From Methylococcus sp. Mc7 (GTDB lineage: Bacteria; Pseudomonadota; Gammaproteobacteria; Methylococcales; Methylococcaceae): DNA of 64,000 nucleotides. The stretch spans positions 2,574,501 to 2,638,500 of the forward strand of contig NZ_CP079095.1 of NCBI RefSeq assembly GCF_019285515.1, read 5' to 3'. Each line of letters begins with the position of its first letter. Position 1 is the stretch's first letter. Made by a program: the position numbers and the translations under genes. Positions 35,417 through 45,920 of the stretch are shown here, piece by piece. The notes under the pieces were generated by a model. That model saw only the letters and a program-made list of their open reading frames with translations, did not search any database and was not told the DNA's origin.

Positions 35417-36199
35417 TCAAAAACTCGACAAGCCGACGAAGTTGTAGCCGGCATCCACATAGAGAATCTCGCCGGTGATGCCGGAGGCGAGGTCCGAGCA
35501 GAGGAAGGCGGCGGCGTTGCCGACTTCTTCGATGGTGACGTTCCTGCGCAGCGGGGAGGCCTGTTCGGCTTTCGCCAGCATTTCCCGGAAGTTGGCGATG
35601 CCGGAGGCGGCCAGCGTCCGGATGGCGCCGGCGGAGACGGCGTTCACCCGGGTGCCTTCCGGTCCCAGGGAATAGGCCAGGTAGCGGACGTTGGCTTCCA
35701 GACTGGCCTTGGCGACGCCCATGACGTTGTAGTTGGGGACGGCGCGTTCGGCGCCCAGGTACGACAGGGTAAGTAACGAGCCGTTGCGGCCGGCCATCAT
35801 CGCCCGGCCGGCCTTGGCCAGGGCGGCGAAGCTGTAGGAGCTGACGTCGTGGGCGATGCGGAAGTTCTCGCGGGTGACGGAGTCGATGTAGGAGCCTTCC
35901 AAGGCTTCGCGGGGGGCGAAGGCCACCGAGTGGACGATGCAGTCGAGGCCGTCCCAGTGCTTGCCTAGATCGGCGAACAACTGCTCGATTTCGGCGTCAT
36001 CGGAAACGTCGCAAGGCAGGACGATGGAGGAGCCGCATTCGGCGGCCAGCTTTTCCACGCGTTCCTTGAGCTTCTCATTCTGGTAGGTGAAAGCGATCTC
36101 CGCGCCCTGCGCCTTCATCGCTTCGGCGATGCCCCAGGCGATCGAACGGTTGCTGGCGACGCCGACGATGAGTACGCGCTTGTCTTGCATGAAGCCCAT
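35417..36199 (-). CDS. fabI: Enoyl-[acyl-carrier-protein] reductase (NADH)
   Basis: 260 aa. Reduces trans-2-enoyl-ACP in the last step of each fatty-acid elongation cycle. An SDR relative with the FabI-specific opening [19 protein letters not shown]. The active-site Tyr and Lys are spaced by six residues, in NYNVMGVAK after [10 protein letters not shown]. Length matches E. coli FabI (262). The ATG at 36199 has GGAG 7 bases upstream; a second Met (36190) is possible. It diverges from the ABC importer operon. The left neighbour is only the IS66 remnant. Confidence 0.96.
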   Translation of the reverse strand: MGFMQDKRVLIVGVASNRSIAWGIAEAMKAQGAEIAFTYQNEKLKERVEKLAAECGSSIVLPCDVSDDAEIEQLFADLGKHWDGLDCIVHSVAFAPREALEGSYIDSVTRENFRIAHDVSSYSFAALAKAGRAMMAGRNGSLLTLSYLGAERAVPNYNVMGVAKASLEANVRYLAYSLGPEGTRVNAVSAGAIRTLAASGIANFREMLAKAEQASPLRRNVTIEEVGNAAAFLCSDLASGITGEILYVDAGYNFVGLSSF

Positions 36200-36294
36200 G
36201 GGGATGCTCCTTCGGGATGGGGTTCTTGGAAAGGCGCAGAGTATCGCCAAGGGTCCAAGGGCTGTCCAGCGCTATCGTGTCCGCAGGGTTCGCG

Positions 36295-36300
36295 TATAAT
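36295..36300 (+). promoter_or_regulatory. Candidate -10 box for the peptide-type ABC operon
   Basis: Perfect TATAAT 27 bp before the GTG start of the substrate-binding protein. No good -35 hexamer at the usual distance, so confidence is limited. Confidence 0.4.
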
Positions 36301-36327
36301 TGCCCACCTTTTTCATGGGCTCGGACT

Positions 36328-38493
36328 GTGAGTATCGGATCGAACCAACTCGGGCTTTACCTGACGCTGTTCGCGGCCTTGGGGCTGGGGGGCTGCGAGG
36401 GGCCGCTCAACAGCCCATACCCGGCGGCCGATGCCGAGCGCAACATCCTGTATTCCTCGTTTTCGGAGCGCCCCAAGCACCTCGACCCGGTGCGTGCCTA
36501 CAGCTCCGACGAAAGTCTCATCATCGGCCAGATTTACGAGCCGCTGCTGCAGTACCACTACCTCAAGCGCCCTTATGCCCTGGAGCCGGCGACCGCCGAG
36601 GCTTTGCCGGAGATCCGCTATCTCGACGCCAGCGGCAAGGTGCTGCCGCCCGGCGCGCCGGATTCGGCCATCGCCTACAGCGAGTACGACTTCCGCCTGA
36701 AACGCGGCATCCGTTTCCAGCCGCATCCGGCCTTCGCCCGCGGCGCGGGGGGAGAGTATCTCTATCACCATCTGAACTCCGAGCAGCTCGCCGGCATCCG
36801 GACCTTGGCGGATTTCCCCGAAACCGGCACGCGCGAGCTGACGGCGGATGACTACGCCTATCAGATCAGGCGTCTGCTGCATCCGGCGCTGCATTCGCCG
36901 ATCGCCGAGTTGATGAAGGAGCACATCGTCGGCTTCAAGACGTTGGGCGATACCCTGGAGCGCGACTATTTCGCGGCAGCCAAGGGGCGCTTCTTCGATC
37001 TGCGGCGGTATGCCCTGGAAGGCGTCCAGGTTCCCGACCCGCACCGGCTGATCATCCGTCTGAACGGCAAGTACCCGCAGTTCCGCTTCTGGTTGGCGAT
37101 GACCTTCTTCGCCCCGATGCCCTGGGAGGTCGACGCCTTCTATGCCCAGCCTGGGCTGATCGAGAAGAACATCACCCTGGACTGGTATCCAGTGGGGTCG
37201 GGTCCTTATCTGCTGGCGGAGAACAACCCCAACCGCCGCATGGTGCTGGAGCGCAATCCGTACTTCCACGAGGACCGTTATCCGGCGGAGGGCGATCTCG
37301 AGGACGGGCCGAACGGTCTGCTGGCCGATGCGGGCAGGCTGCTGCCGCTGGTCGACCGGCTGGTGATGAACCTGGAGAAGGAAACGATCCCCTATTGGAA
37401 CAAATTCCTGCAGGGCTATTACGATTATTCCGGCATCGCTTCGGACAACTTCGACCAGGCCGTGCAGTTCGGTAGCTCGGGCGGTCCGGAACTGACGCCG
37501 GAAATGCTGGAGAAGGGCATCCGGCTGGAGACTTCCGTGGCGGCTTCCGATTACTACCTGGGATTCAACCTGCGCGACCCCGTGGTCGGCGGGCTGGACG
37601 AGGCGCATTGCAAGCTGCGCCGGGCGCTCAGCATCGCCATGGATTACGAGGAATTCATCTCGATCTTCATGAACGGCCGGGGGGTGCCGGCTCAGGGCGT
37701 GCTGCCACCCGGCATCTACGGCTACCAGGAAGGCGAGAAGGGGATCAATCCTTACGTCTACGACTGGGTGGACGGGGCGCCCCAGCGCAAAAGCGTCGAA
37801 ACCGCCCGCCGTCTGCTCGCCGAGGCGGGCTATCCCAACGGCGTCGACGCCGCGACCGGCAAGCCCCTGGTGCTGTATCTCGATCTTTCCACCCATGGGG
37901 CGGACGACAAGCCGCTGCTGGCCTGGTACCGCAAGCAACTGGAGAAGCTCGGCGTGCAGCTGGTGTTCCGTGCCACCGACTACAACCAGTTCCAGCAGAA
38001 GATGGCGGCGGGCAATGCCCAGATCTACCAGTGGGGCTGGAATGCCGATTACCCCGATCCGGAGAACTTCTTCTTCCTGCTGTACGGGCGCAACGCCAAG
38101 GTGCCGAACGGCGGCGAAAATGCCTCGAACTATGTCAGCGAGGAATTCGACCGGCTGTTCGAGCGGATGCGCAACCTGGACGACGGTCCGGAACGTCTGG
38201 CGCTGATCGAGGCCCTGCAGGAAAAGGTCCGGCACGATGCCCCTTGGATCTTCGGGCTGCATCCCAAGGGGTTCTCGCTGCATCATGCCTGGTACGGCAA
38301 CCTCAAGCCCAACCTGATGGCCAACAACAAGCTCAAGTACATGAAGATCGACGCCTGGCAGCGCGCGGCCCGCCGCGCCGAGTGGAACCGGCCGGTCTGG
38401 TGGCCGCTGCTGGGGGGGCTTACGCTGCTGCTGGCCGCTGTCATTCCGGCCTACCGCAGTTATCGCCGGCGGCAGAGGGCCTCGGCGCTATGA
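36328..38493 (+). CDS. Peptide/nickel-type ABC transporter substrate-binding lipoprotein with C-terminal membrane anchor
   Basis: 721 aa, longer than typical (~540). It starts at GTG 36328 because a signal sequence with lipobox LGGC begins there (LGLYLTLFAALGLGGC, Cys about residue 22). The SBP family 5 domain follows: ILYSSFSERPKHLDPVRAY, the VGSGPYLL block, KLRRALSIAMDYEEF and YQWGWNADYPDPENFF. Unusually the end has a membrane helix (WWPLLGGLTLLLAAVIPAYR) with a basic tail (RSYRRRQRASAL). Likely binds peptides or another oligomeric solute at the inner membrane. Its TGA overlaps the permease ATG (ATGA). Confidence 0.88.
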   Translation: MSIGSNQLGLYLTLFAALGLGGCEGPLNSPYPAADAERNILYSSFSERPKHLDPVRAYSSDESLIIGQIYEPLLQYHYLKRPYALEPATAEALPEIRYLDASGKVLPPGAPDSAIAYSEYDFRLKRGIRFQPHPAFARGAGGEYLYHHLNSEQLAGIRTLADFPETGTRELTADDYAYQIRRLLHPALHSPIAELMKEHIVGFKTLGDTLERDYFAAAKGRFFDLRRYALEGVQVPDPHRLIIRLNGKYPQFRFWLAMTFFAPMPWEVDAFYAQPGLIEKNITLDWYPVGSGPYLLAENNPNRRMVLERNPYFHEDRYPAEGDLEDGPNGLLADAGRLLPLVDRLVMNLEKETIPYWNKFLQGYYDYSGIASDNFDQAVQFGSSGGPELTPEMLEKGIRLETSVAASDYYLGFNLRDPVVGGLDEAHCKLRRALSIAMDYEEFISIFMNGRGVPAQGVLPPGIYGYQEGEKGINPYVYDWVDGAPQRKSVETARRLLAEAGYPNGVDAATGKPLVLYLDLSTHGADDKPLLAWYRKQLEKLGVQLVFRATDYNQFQQKMAAGNAQIYQWGWNADYPDPENFFFLLYGRNAKVPNGGENASNYVSEEFDRLFERMRNLDDGPERLALIEALQEKVRHDAPWIFGLHPKGFSLHHAWYGNLKPNLMANNKLKYMKIDAWQRAARRAEWNRPVWWPLLGGLTLLLAAVIPAYRSYRRRQRASAL

Positions 38494-39467
38494 CGGCGTA
38501 TCTCATCCGCCGCACGCTGTACGCGCTGCCCTTGCTGCTCGGGGTCAACGTCCTCACCTTCGTGCTGTTCTTCGTGGTCAACAGCCCCGACGACATGGCG
38601 CGCATGCATCTGGGCCAGAAGCACGTGACCCAGGAGGCGATCGAAAAATGGAAGCACGAACGCGGCTACGATCTGCCGCAGCTCTGGAACGGCGGGGCCG
38701 AAGGTACGGCCAAACTGACCGAAACCATCTTCTTTCAGAAATCGGTGGGGCTGTTCCTGTTCCGCTTCGGCCGCTCCGACAACGGGCGCGACATCGGCGC
38801 GGACATCGCCCAGCGGGCCTGGCCTTCGCTGGCCTTCGCCGTGCCCGCCCTGATCTTCGGACTCCTGGTCCACATCACGCTGGCGGTGGGGCTCGTGTTC
38901 TTCCGCCTGACCTACCTGGAATTCTGGGGCGTCGCGGTGTGCGTGGCGCTGCTTTCGATTTCCTCGCTGTTCTACATCATCGGTGGCCAGTTCGTATTGG
39001 GCAAGCTCCTGCTGCTGGTGCCGATCTCCGGCTATGACGGCGGCTGGAACGCCGTCAAGTTCCTGGTCCTGCCGGTGCTCATCAGCGTGGTGGCGGGCAT
39101 CGGTCCCGGCGTGCGCTGGTATCGCACGCTGTTCCTGGAGGAGGTCGAACGCGACTATGTCCGCACCGCCCGCGCCAAGGGGCTCTCGGAAACCCTGGTG
39201 CTGTTCACCCACGTTCTGCGAAACGCGCTGATCCCGATCCTCACCGGCGTCGTGGTCATCCTGCCTTCGCTGTTCATCGGCAGCCTCATCACCGAATCGT
39301 TCTTCGCCATTCCGGGCCTGGGCAGCTACACCATCGACGCCATCGCCCAGCAGGATTTCGCCATCGTCCGCGCCATGGTGTTCCTGGGCTCGGCGCTGTA
39401 CATCTTGGGATTGGTGCTGACCGACATTTCCTACACCCTGGCCGACCCGCGCGTGCGCCTCGACTGA
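38490..39467 (+). CDS. ABC transporter permease, DppB/OppB type
   Basis: 325 aa. MTAYLIRRTLYALPLLLGVNVLTF is the standard N-terminal opening of DppB-like permeases. Six membrane segments are visible and the cytoplasmic EAA loop is VRTARAKGLSETLVLFTHVLRNALIP, which contacts the ATPase. A ~60-residue insertion between helices 1 and 2 carries KWKHERGYDLPQLWNG. Overlaps the SBP gene by 4 bases and the next permease gene by 1 base (TGATG), so the operon is translationally coupled. Confidence 0.9.
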   Translation: MTAYLIRRTLYALPLLLGVNVLTFVLFFVVNSPDDMARMHLGQKHVTQEAIEKWKHERGYDLPQLWNGGAEGTAKLTETIFFQKSVGLFLFRFGRSDNGRDIGADIAQRAWPSLAFAVPALIFGLLVHITLAVGLVFFRLTYLEFWGVAVCVALLSISSLFYIIGGQFVLGKLLLLVPISGYDGGWNAVKFLVLPVLISVVAGIGPGVRWYRTLFLEEVERDYVRTARAKGLSETLVLFTHVLRNALIPILTGVVVILPSLFIGSLITESFFAIPGLGSYTIDAIAQQDFAIVRAMVFLGSALYILGLVLTDISYTLADPRVRLD

Positions 39468-40855
39468 TGCTGACCCTGTTCTGGACCGACGCCTTATTTC
39501 TGCTGCTGCTCGCCATGCTGGGTGGGCTGATCTGGCAGACCCGTCACCATGAGCATCTGCGCCGGCCGTGGCGCAAGGTCGCCCGCAGCCGCAGCGCGAT
39601 GATTTCCGCGGTGATCCTGGTGGCCTATCTCTTCATCGCCGTGCTCGATTCGATTCATTTCCTTCCGCGGGACGGAGGGGGCGGAGCCCAGTACAAAACC
39701 GAGCCGGTCAGCGTGCTGGACTGGTGTTTGACGCCGTTGCGGACACGGGTCGAGAAGACCTATTCGGCGCCGCTGGCGGTCCGGGGCTATGCCAGGGAAA
39801 GCCTGCGCCTGGCCGACGGCAGTACGCGCTGGGACTATCCGCGCCTCAAGTTCGGCGGCGCCCATTTGAAGGATCCTGCGCGGGGTCGGTTGGGAGACGT
39901 GCTGCGGACCGGTTTCAAGGGAGCGGCCGGGGGAATGGGCCTGGGCGCGATTCTGTGCTTCGGGGCAGTGCTGCTGATCGCAAGAGCGCGGGAGCTGCCG
40001 CTGTCCCTGGTCGGCGGCGAGGTGCTGTCGGGCCAGAGCGAGATCCCCTGGCGCGCCATCCTGGGCACCGTCGTCGCGCTGTGCGTCGTCGGCGGGGTGC
40101 TGGGCGAACTGGCACTCAAATACCACGTGTTCGGCACCGACAAGGTGGGCGAGGACGTGCTCTACCAGGCACTCAAGAGCATCCGCACCGGCATCCTGAT
40201 CGGCACCCTCACCACCTTCGTGACCCTGCCGCTCTCACTGTTGCTCGGTATACTCGCCGGCTATTTCCGCGGCTGGGTCGACGACCTGATCCAGTACGTC
40301 TATACCACCCTGAACTCGATTCCCAGCGTATTGCTGATCGCGGCGGTGATCCTGCTCACCCAGGTCTACATGGCCAAGCACGAGGAGGAATTCGCCAGCC
40401 TGGCGCTGCGCGCCGATCTGCGCCTGTTGTTTCTGTGCCTGATCCTCGGGATCACGAGCTGGACCGGGCTGTGCCGGCTGCTGCGCGCCGAGACCCTCAA
40501 GCTGCGCGAGATGGAATACGTCCAAGCCGCGCAAGCGCTGGGCGTGCGGCGGGGGACGATCCTGCTGCGCCACGTTTTTCCCAACGTGTTCCACATCGTG
40601 CTGATCTCGGTGGCGCTCGATTTCAGCTCGCTGGTGCTGGCCGAGGCCGTGTTGTCCTATGTCAACATCGGTGTCGACCCGACCACCGATTCCTGGGGCA
40701 ACATGATCAACAGCGCCCGCCTGGAAATGGCCCGCGAGCCGCCGGTGTGGTGGTCGCTCACCGCCGCCTTCGCCTTCATGTTCGCCCTGGTGCTGGCGGC
40801 CAATCTGTTCGCCGACGCGGTGCGCGATGCTTTCGATCCGCGCCGTGCCGACTAA
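39467..40855 (+). CDS. ABC transporter permease, DppC/OppC type
   Basis: 462 aa, well above the usual ~300. The extra length is a large N-terminal/central insertion (about residues 65-225) with additional hydrophobic helices. The C-terminal half has the normal permease domain: SIRTGILIGTLTTFVTLPLSLLLG, then EAA loop EYVQAAQALGVRRGTILLRHVFPN. Matches the YejE-like/OppC class that has a long periplasmic insert. It begins on the A of the preceding TGA. serB follows after 10 bp. Confidence 0.88.
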   Translation: MLTLFWTDALFLLLLAMLGGLIWQTRHHEHLRRPWRKVARSRSAMISAVILVAYLFIAVLDSIHFLPRDGGGGAQYKTEPVSVLDWCLTPLRTRVEKTYSAPLAVRGYARESLRLADGSTRWDYPRLKFGGAHLKDPARGRLGDVLRTGFKGAAGGMGLGAILCFGAVLLIARARELPLSLVGGEVLSGQSEIPWRAILGTVVALCVVGGVLGELALKYHVFGTDKVGEDVLYQALKSIRTGILIGTLTTFVTLPLSLLLGILAGYFRGWVDDLIQYVYTTLNSIPSVLLIAAVILLTQVYMAKHEEEFASLALRADLRLLFLCLILGITSWTGLCRLLRAETLKLREMEYVQAAQALGVRRGTILLRHVFPNVFHIVLISVALDFSSLVLAEAVLSYVNIGVDPTTDSWGNMINSARLEMAREPPVWWSLTAAFAFMFALVLAANLFADAVRDAFDPRRAD

Positions 40856-40865
40856 AGGAGTCTTG

Positions 40866-41704
40866 GTGTACCGAACCCTGATCCATACCGCCCGCCTTGC
40901 CGATGCCGAGGCCGCGAGCATCCTGGCGGCGATCCCCGGCCGTCTCGAACCGCGGGATACCCACTGGCTGCTGCGCCACGAGCGGCCGGCGGAACGTGAA
41001 GCCGCCGAGGCGCTGCGGGCATCGCTCCGCCTGGACGTCAATCCGCTGCCGCAGGGCTTCGACGGCGCCGCCGTCGGCTTGCTGGTCACCGACATGGATT
41101 CCACCCTGATCGCCATCGAATGCATCGACGAAATCGCCGACCGCGCCGGCCAGCGCCAGGCGGTGGCGGCGATCACCGAAGCCGCGATGAACGGCGAGCT
41201 GGACTTCGCCCAGTCCTTGCAGCGACGCGTCGCGCTGCTGGAAGGGCTGCCAGTCTCGGTGCTGGAAGCGGTCTACGACGAGAAGGTCGGGCTGAATCCG
41301 GGGGCGGAGGCGCTGGTCGCCGCTTGCCGCCGGCGCGGCGTCCGCATCGCCCTGGTCTCGGGCGGCTTCGACTTCTTCGTCGACCGGCTGAAGGACGGGC
41401 TCGGTCTGGACTTCGCCCTCGCCAACCGGCTGGAATCGCGCGGCGGCTTCCTGACCGGCCGCATCGAAGGGCCGATCTGCGGTGGGGCGGAGAAGGCCGG
41501 CTTTCTCCTCAGCCTGTGCGGGCGGCTGGGGCTTGCCCCGGCGGCCTCCATCGGCCTGGGCGACGGGGCCAACGACGCCCGGCTGCTCGGCGTCGCGGGA
41601 TTGGGCGTCGGCTACCATCCCAAACCGGCCCTGCGGGCTGTCGCCGACGCGGTGATCGAATACGCCGACCTGGCCGCCGTCGCCGATTTTCTGGAGGAGA
41701 CGCG

Positions 41705-41708
<4 letters not shown>
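40866..41708 (+). CDS. serB: Phosphoserine phosphatase
   Basis: 280 aa. Dephosphorylates phosphoserine to serine. HAD motif I is DMDST (76-80, nucleophile Asp76), motif II SGGFDFF, and the Mg-binding GDGANDARLL. A short N-terminal region (1-70) replaces the fuller ACT-like regulatory part of some homologues. GTG at 40866 is set 5 bases after GGAG; TTG at 40863 is an alternative. Oddly it sits inside the ABC importer operon, 10 bp after a permease and overlapping the ATPase gene by 4 bases. In methanotrophs, serine-cycle links make SerB metabolically central, but the coupling to peptide uptake is not explained. Confidence 0.93.
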
Positions 41709-43324
<1,616 letters not shown>

Positions 43325-43338
43325 ACCTGCTGTCATCC

Positions 43339-43710
43339 ATGTTGGCCAGCCTCAAATCCCAAGCCCGCCGCCTCAAGGCGGAAACCTTCGCGCTCTATCT
43401 GGCTGCGCGCCATCCGGCGACTCCTTGGTACGCGAAGCTGCTGGTCGCGGGCATCGTGGCGTATGCCTTCAGCCCGATCGACCTGATCCCGGATTTCGTA
43501 CCAATCCTCGGTTATCTGGACGACCTGGTGCTGATCCCCTTAGGCATCCTGTTGGCGGTCAGGCTGGTGCCGCCGGCGGTGCTGGCGGAATGCCGGGCCA
43601 AGGCTATGGAGATGGCGGCGAACGGCAGGCCGGTGAGCCGTGCCGCCGGCTTCGTGATCGTGGGCATCTGGGTGGCGCTCGTGGTGCTGGGTCTGCTGTG
43701 GGCTTATTGA
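43339..43710 (+). CDS. YkvA/DUF1232 family small membrane protein
   Basis: 123 aa. The core ARHPATPWYAKLLVAGIVAYAFSPIDLIPD, with its central SPIDLIPDF motif, defines the DUF1232 family. A second hydrophobic stretch (LDDLVLIPLGILLAVRLVP) and a C-terminal helix (FVIVGIWVALVVLGLLWAY) indicate an integral membrane protein. Function unknown. It starts 14 bp after the ABC ATPase stop and may belong to that transcript. Repeats and a strong hairpin follow. Confidence 0.88.
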   Translation: MLASLKSQARRLKAETFALYLAARHPATPWYAKLLVAGIVAYAFSPIDLIPDFVPILGYLDDLVLIPLGILLAVRLVPPAVLAECRAKAMEMAANGRPVSRAAGFVIVGIWVALVVLGLLWAY

Positions 43711-43716
43711 TCGTTG

Positions 43717-43777
43717 TGTCGCGGCGGAGCCGCTCCCACAGTTGATCGTTCCCACGCTCCAGAGTGGGAACGATCAA
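43717..43777. repeat. REP-like palindrome followed by a perfect 14-bp stem hairpin
   Basis: 43717-43740 contains GCGGCGGAGCCGC, a REP-like palindrome common in GC-rich bacteria. Directly after it TTGATCGTTCCCAC (43742-43755) pairs perfectly with 43764-43777 around an 8-base loop. The two elements lie between the convergent YkvA-type and sufT genes, so they may protect or end both mRNAs. No T-tract is present. Confidence 0.75.
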
Positions 43778-43862
43778 TCAAACGCTTAGAAAACACCCCC
43801 ACAAGGCGCCGGAAAAATTCGCCAGGATCGTTTTGTCGCAGGTGATGGGGATCGCCAAACGC

Positions 43863-44411
43863 TCAAAGCATCCCGAGCTGCAGCTTCGCGACTTCCGACA
43901 TCATGTCGCGGCCCCAGGGCGGGTCGAACACGACGCTGACCTCGACGGCGGTCACGGCGGGGAGGTTCTTCACCAGGTGCTCCACGTCGCTTTGCAACAC
44001 GGGCCCCATGCCGCAGCCGGGAGCGGTGAGGGTCATGACGATTTCGACCTTGAAGCCGCTCGCGCCGTCCGGGATGACCCGGCAGGCATAGACCAGCCCC
44101 AGGTCGACGATGTTGACCGGAATCTCCGGGTCGTACACGGTGCGCAGGACTTCCCACACGTTCTTTTCCACCGATTCGGCGTCCGCGTCGGGGCTGATGC
44201 CGGGCATGATGGGCGGTTCCTTGCCCAGCGCGTCGGCGTCGGCGCCGGCGATCCGCGCCATGTAGCCGCGCTCGGTGGTGACCGTGAAGTTGCCGCCCAG
44301 CGACTGGAACAGGCTGACGACATGGCCTTGCGGCAGCACACAAGGGGTGCCGTCGGGAATCTGGACCGCATTGACATCCCGCCGCAGGACGATGTCTTCA
44401 CGTCCGTACAT
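43863..44411 (-). CDS. sufT: SufT-type iron-sulfur cluster assembly factor (DUF59/MIP18)
   Basis: 182 aa. N-terminal ~95 residues (EDIVLRRDVNAVQIPDGTPCVL, the GGNFTVTTERGYMARI strand) precede a MIP18/DUF59 domain with YDPEIPVNIVDLGLVYACRV and MTLTAPGCGMGPVL, whose Cys is the likely reactive residue. The two-part architecture matches SufT, a maturation factor for Fe-S proteins. It starts at ATG 44411, which has GGAGG upstream. The start overlaps the SDR gene by 14 bp. Last gene of the mtaD-ubiG run. Confidence 0.9.
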   Translation of the reverse strand: MYGREDIVLRRDVNAVQIPDGTPCVLPQGHVVSLFQSLGGNFTVTTERGYMARIAGADADALGKEPPIMPGISPDADAESVEKNVWEVLRTVYDPEIPVNIVDLGLVYACRVIPDGASGFKVEIVMTLTAPGCGMGPVLQSDVEHLVKNLPAVTAVEVSVVFDPPWGRDMMSEVAKLQLGML

Positions 44412-45168
44412 GCTGAATTTCCTCCTCGATGACGGATGGTTCGACCGCGGCGGGGGCAATCCGTTCGCCGTTGGCGTAGGGGCTGTCGCTGCGCATCAAG
44501 TCGACGAAACAGGGGGCGAGCGCCGCCGGGCCGGGGGCGGTCTCGGCTGGAAAGGCCTTGCGCCGCAGGCGCGTGCGGACCGGGCCGGGCGTGAGCAGGT
44601 TGACCCTGAGCGTGCCGGCGCCGTCGTATTCGTCCGCGAGGACGAGCGCGAAGGCTTCCAGCCCGGCTTTGGCGACGGCGTAAGGCCCCCAGTAGCTGCG
44701 CCGGCGCTCGGCTTCGCTGTCGGTGACGAAGACCACGGCAGCGGCTTCCGATCGCGTCAGCAGGGGCAGCAGGGTCCGGGTCAGGCGGAACGCGCCGGTC
44801 AGGTTGACGTCGAGCGCGTCACGCCACTGGGCGTCGCCGACATCGCGCAAGGAGCCCAGGTAATCCATGTGCGCGGCGCAATGGATCAGCCCGTGCAGTG
44901 CGCCGAGCCGGGATTCGACCGAGCCGGCGATGGCCGACAGTTCTTCGGGCGTGGCGGCGGCCAGGTCCAGCGGAGCCAGGAGCGGTTCCGGGCCGCCCTG
45001 GCGGACGATGCGGTCGTAGGTGGCTTCCAGCCGAGTGAGGGTACGGCCCAGCAGGATCACCGTCGCGCCGGCGCCGGCGCAGGCTTCGGCGGCGACGGCG
45101 CCGAGATCGCCACCGGCGCCGGTGATCAGGACGATGCGGCCTTCGAGCGTGGGGTCAGCGGTCATCAT
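44398..45168 (-). CDS. Short-chain dehydrogenase/reductase, YciK-like
   Basis: 256 aa. NAD(P)-binding GAGGDLGAVAAE near residue 16, catalytic Tyr and Lys in YWGPYAVAKAG, and LLTPGPVRTRLRRKAFP. The DEYDG and WGPYAVAK blocks are closest to the YciK group, which is often linked to ubiG and gph in gammaproteobacteria; here gph is missing. Substrate unknown. Two adjacent ATGs (45168, 45165) are possible starts. It lies 13 bp after ubiG. Confidence 0.85.
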   Translation of the reverse strand: MMTADPTLEGRIVLITGAGGDLGAVAAEACAGAGATVILLGRTLTRLEATYDRIVRQGGPEPLLAPLDLAAATPEELSAIAGSVESRLGALHGLIHCAAHMDYLGSLRDVGDAQWRDALDVNLTGAFRLTRTLLPLLTRSEAAAVVFVTDSEAERRRSYWGPYAVAKAGLEAFALVLADEYDGAGTLRVNLLTPGPVRTRLRRKAFPAETAPGPAALAPCFVDLMRSDSPYANGERIAPAAVEPSVIEEEIQHVRT

Positions 45169-45181
45169 CGCGGGCAGCCGT

Positions 45182-45907
45182 TCAACAGCCCCCGGCGTTC
45201 TCCGCACCGGGCTTGCGGAATGCGGCCAGGTAATTGACGCCGATGTCGGATGTCAGGTGGAACTGGCCGGTGATGGGGTTGTAGCCGATGCCTTCCATGC
45301 CGGCGAGGTCCAGGCCGCGGTCGCGCGCCCAGCGGCTCAGTTCGGAGGGACGGATGAAGCTGCTGAAGTCGTGGGTGCCCTTGGGGATCATGCGCAGCAG
45401 GTATTCCGCGCCGACGATGGCCAGGAGATAGGCCTTGAGGTTGCGGTTCAGGGTGGAAAAGAAAACGGTCCCGCCGGGTTTGGCCAGCCTCGCGCAGGCG
45501 GCGACCACCGATGCCGGTTCCGGCACGTGCTCCAGCATTTCCATGCAGGTCACCACGTCGAATTCACCGGGCTGCGAGTCCGCGAGCGCCTCGGCGCCGA
45601 TCTGCCGGTAGGCCACGGTCAGGCCGGATTCCCGGCCGTGTTCCTCCGCGGTGTTCAGCAGGTCCTCACTGAGGTCGATTCCCAAGGCATCCGCGCCGGC
45701 CTTGGCGAGGGCCTCGGTGAGGATGCCGCCGCCGCAGCCCACATCGACCGCCTTGCGGCCGGTCAGCGAAGTGTGCGCCTGGATGAACTGCATCCGCAGG
45801 GGATTGACGGCGTGCAGGGTCTTCAGCTCGCCGTCCGGGTCCCACCAGCGGTGGGCGTGGGAGCCGAATTTCTCGATTTCGCCGATGTGGACGTTGTCGG
45901 TTGCCAT
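45182..45907 (-). CDS. ubiG: Ubiquinone biosynthesis O-methyltransferase
   Basis: 241 aa. SAM-dependent enzyme making both O-methylations of ubiquinone. The N-terminal FGSHAHRWWDPDGELKTLHAVNPLR is diagnostic of UbiG. SAM motif I is VDVGCGGGILTEALA, followed by GIDLSED and VTCMEMLEHVP. The F-STLNRNLKAYLLAIVGAEYLLR segment is the membrane-interaction region. Length is as in E. coli (240). It follows mtaD after 13 bp and precedes the YciK-like gene. Confidence 0.97.
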   Translation of the reverse strand: MATDNVHIGEIEKFGSHAHRWWDPDGELKTLHAVNPLRMQFIQAHTSLTGRKAVDVGCGGGILTEALAKAGADALGIDLSEDLLNTAEEHGRESGLTVAYRQIGAEALADSQPGEFDVVTCMEMLEHVPEPASVVAACARLAKPGGTVFFSTLNRNLKAYLLAIVGAEYLLRMIPKGTHDFSSFIRPSELSRWARDRGLDLAGMEGIGYNPITGQFHLTSDIGVNYLAAFRKPGAENAGGC

Positions 45908-45920
45908 GGGTCTCGACCGG

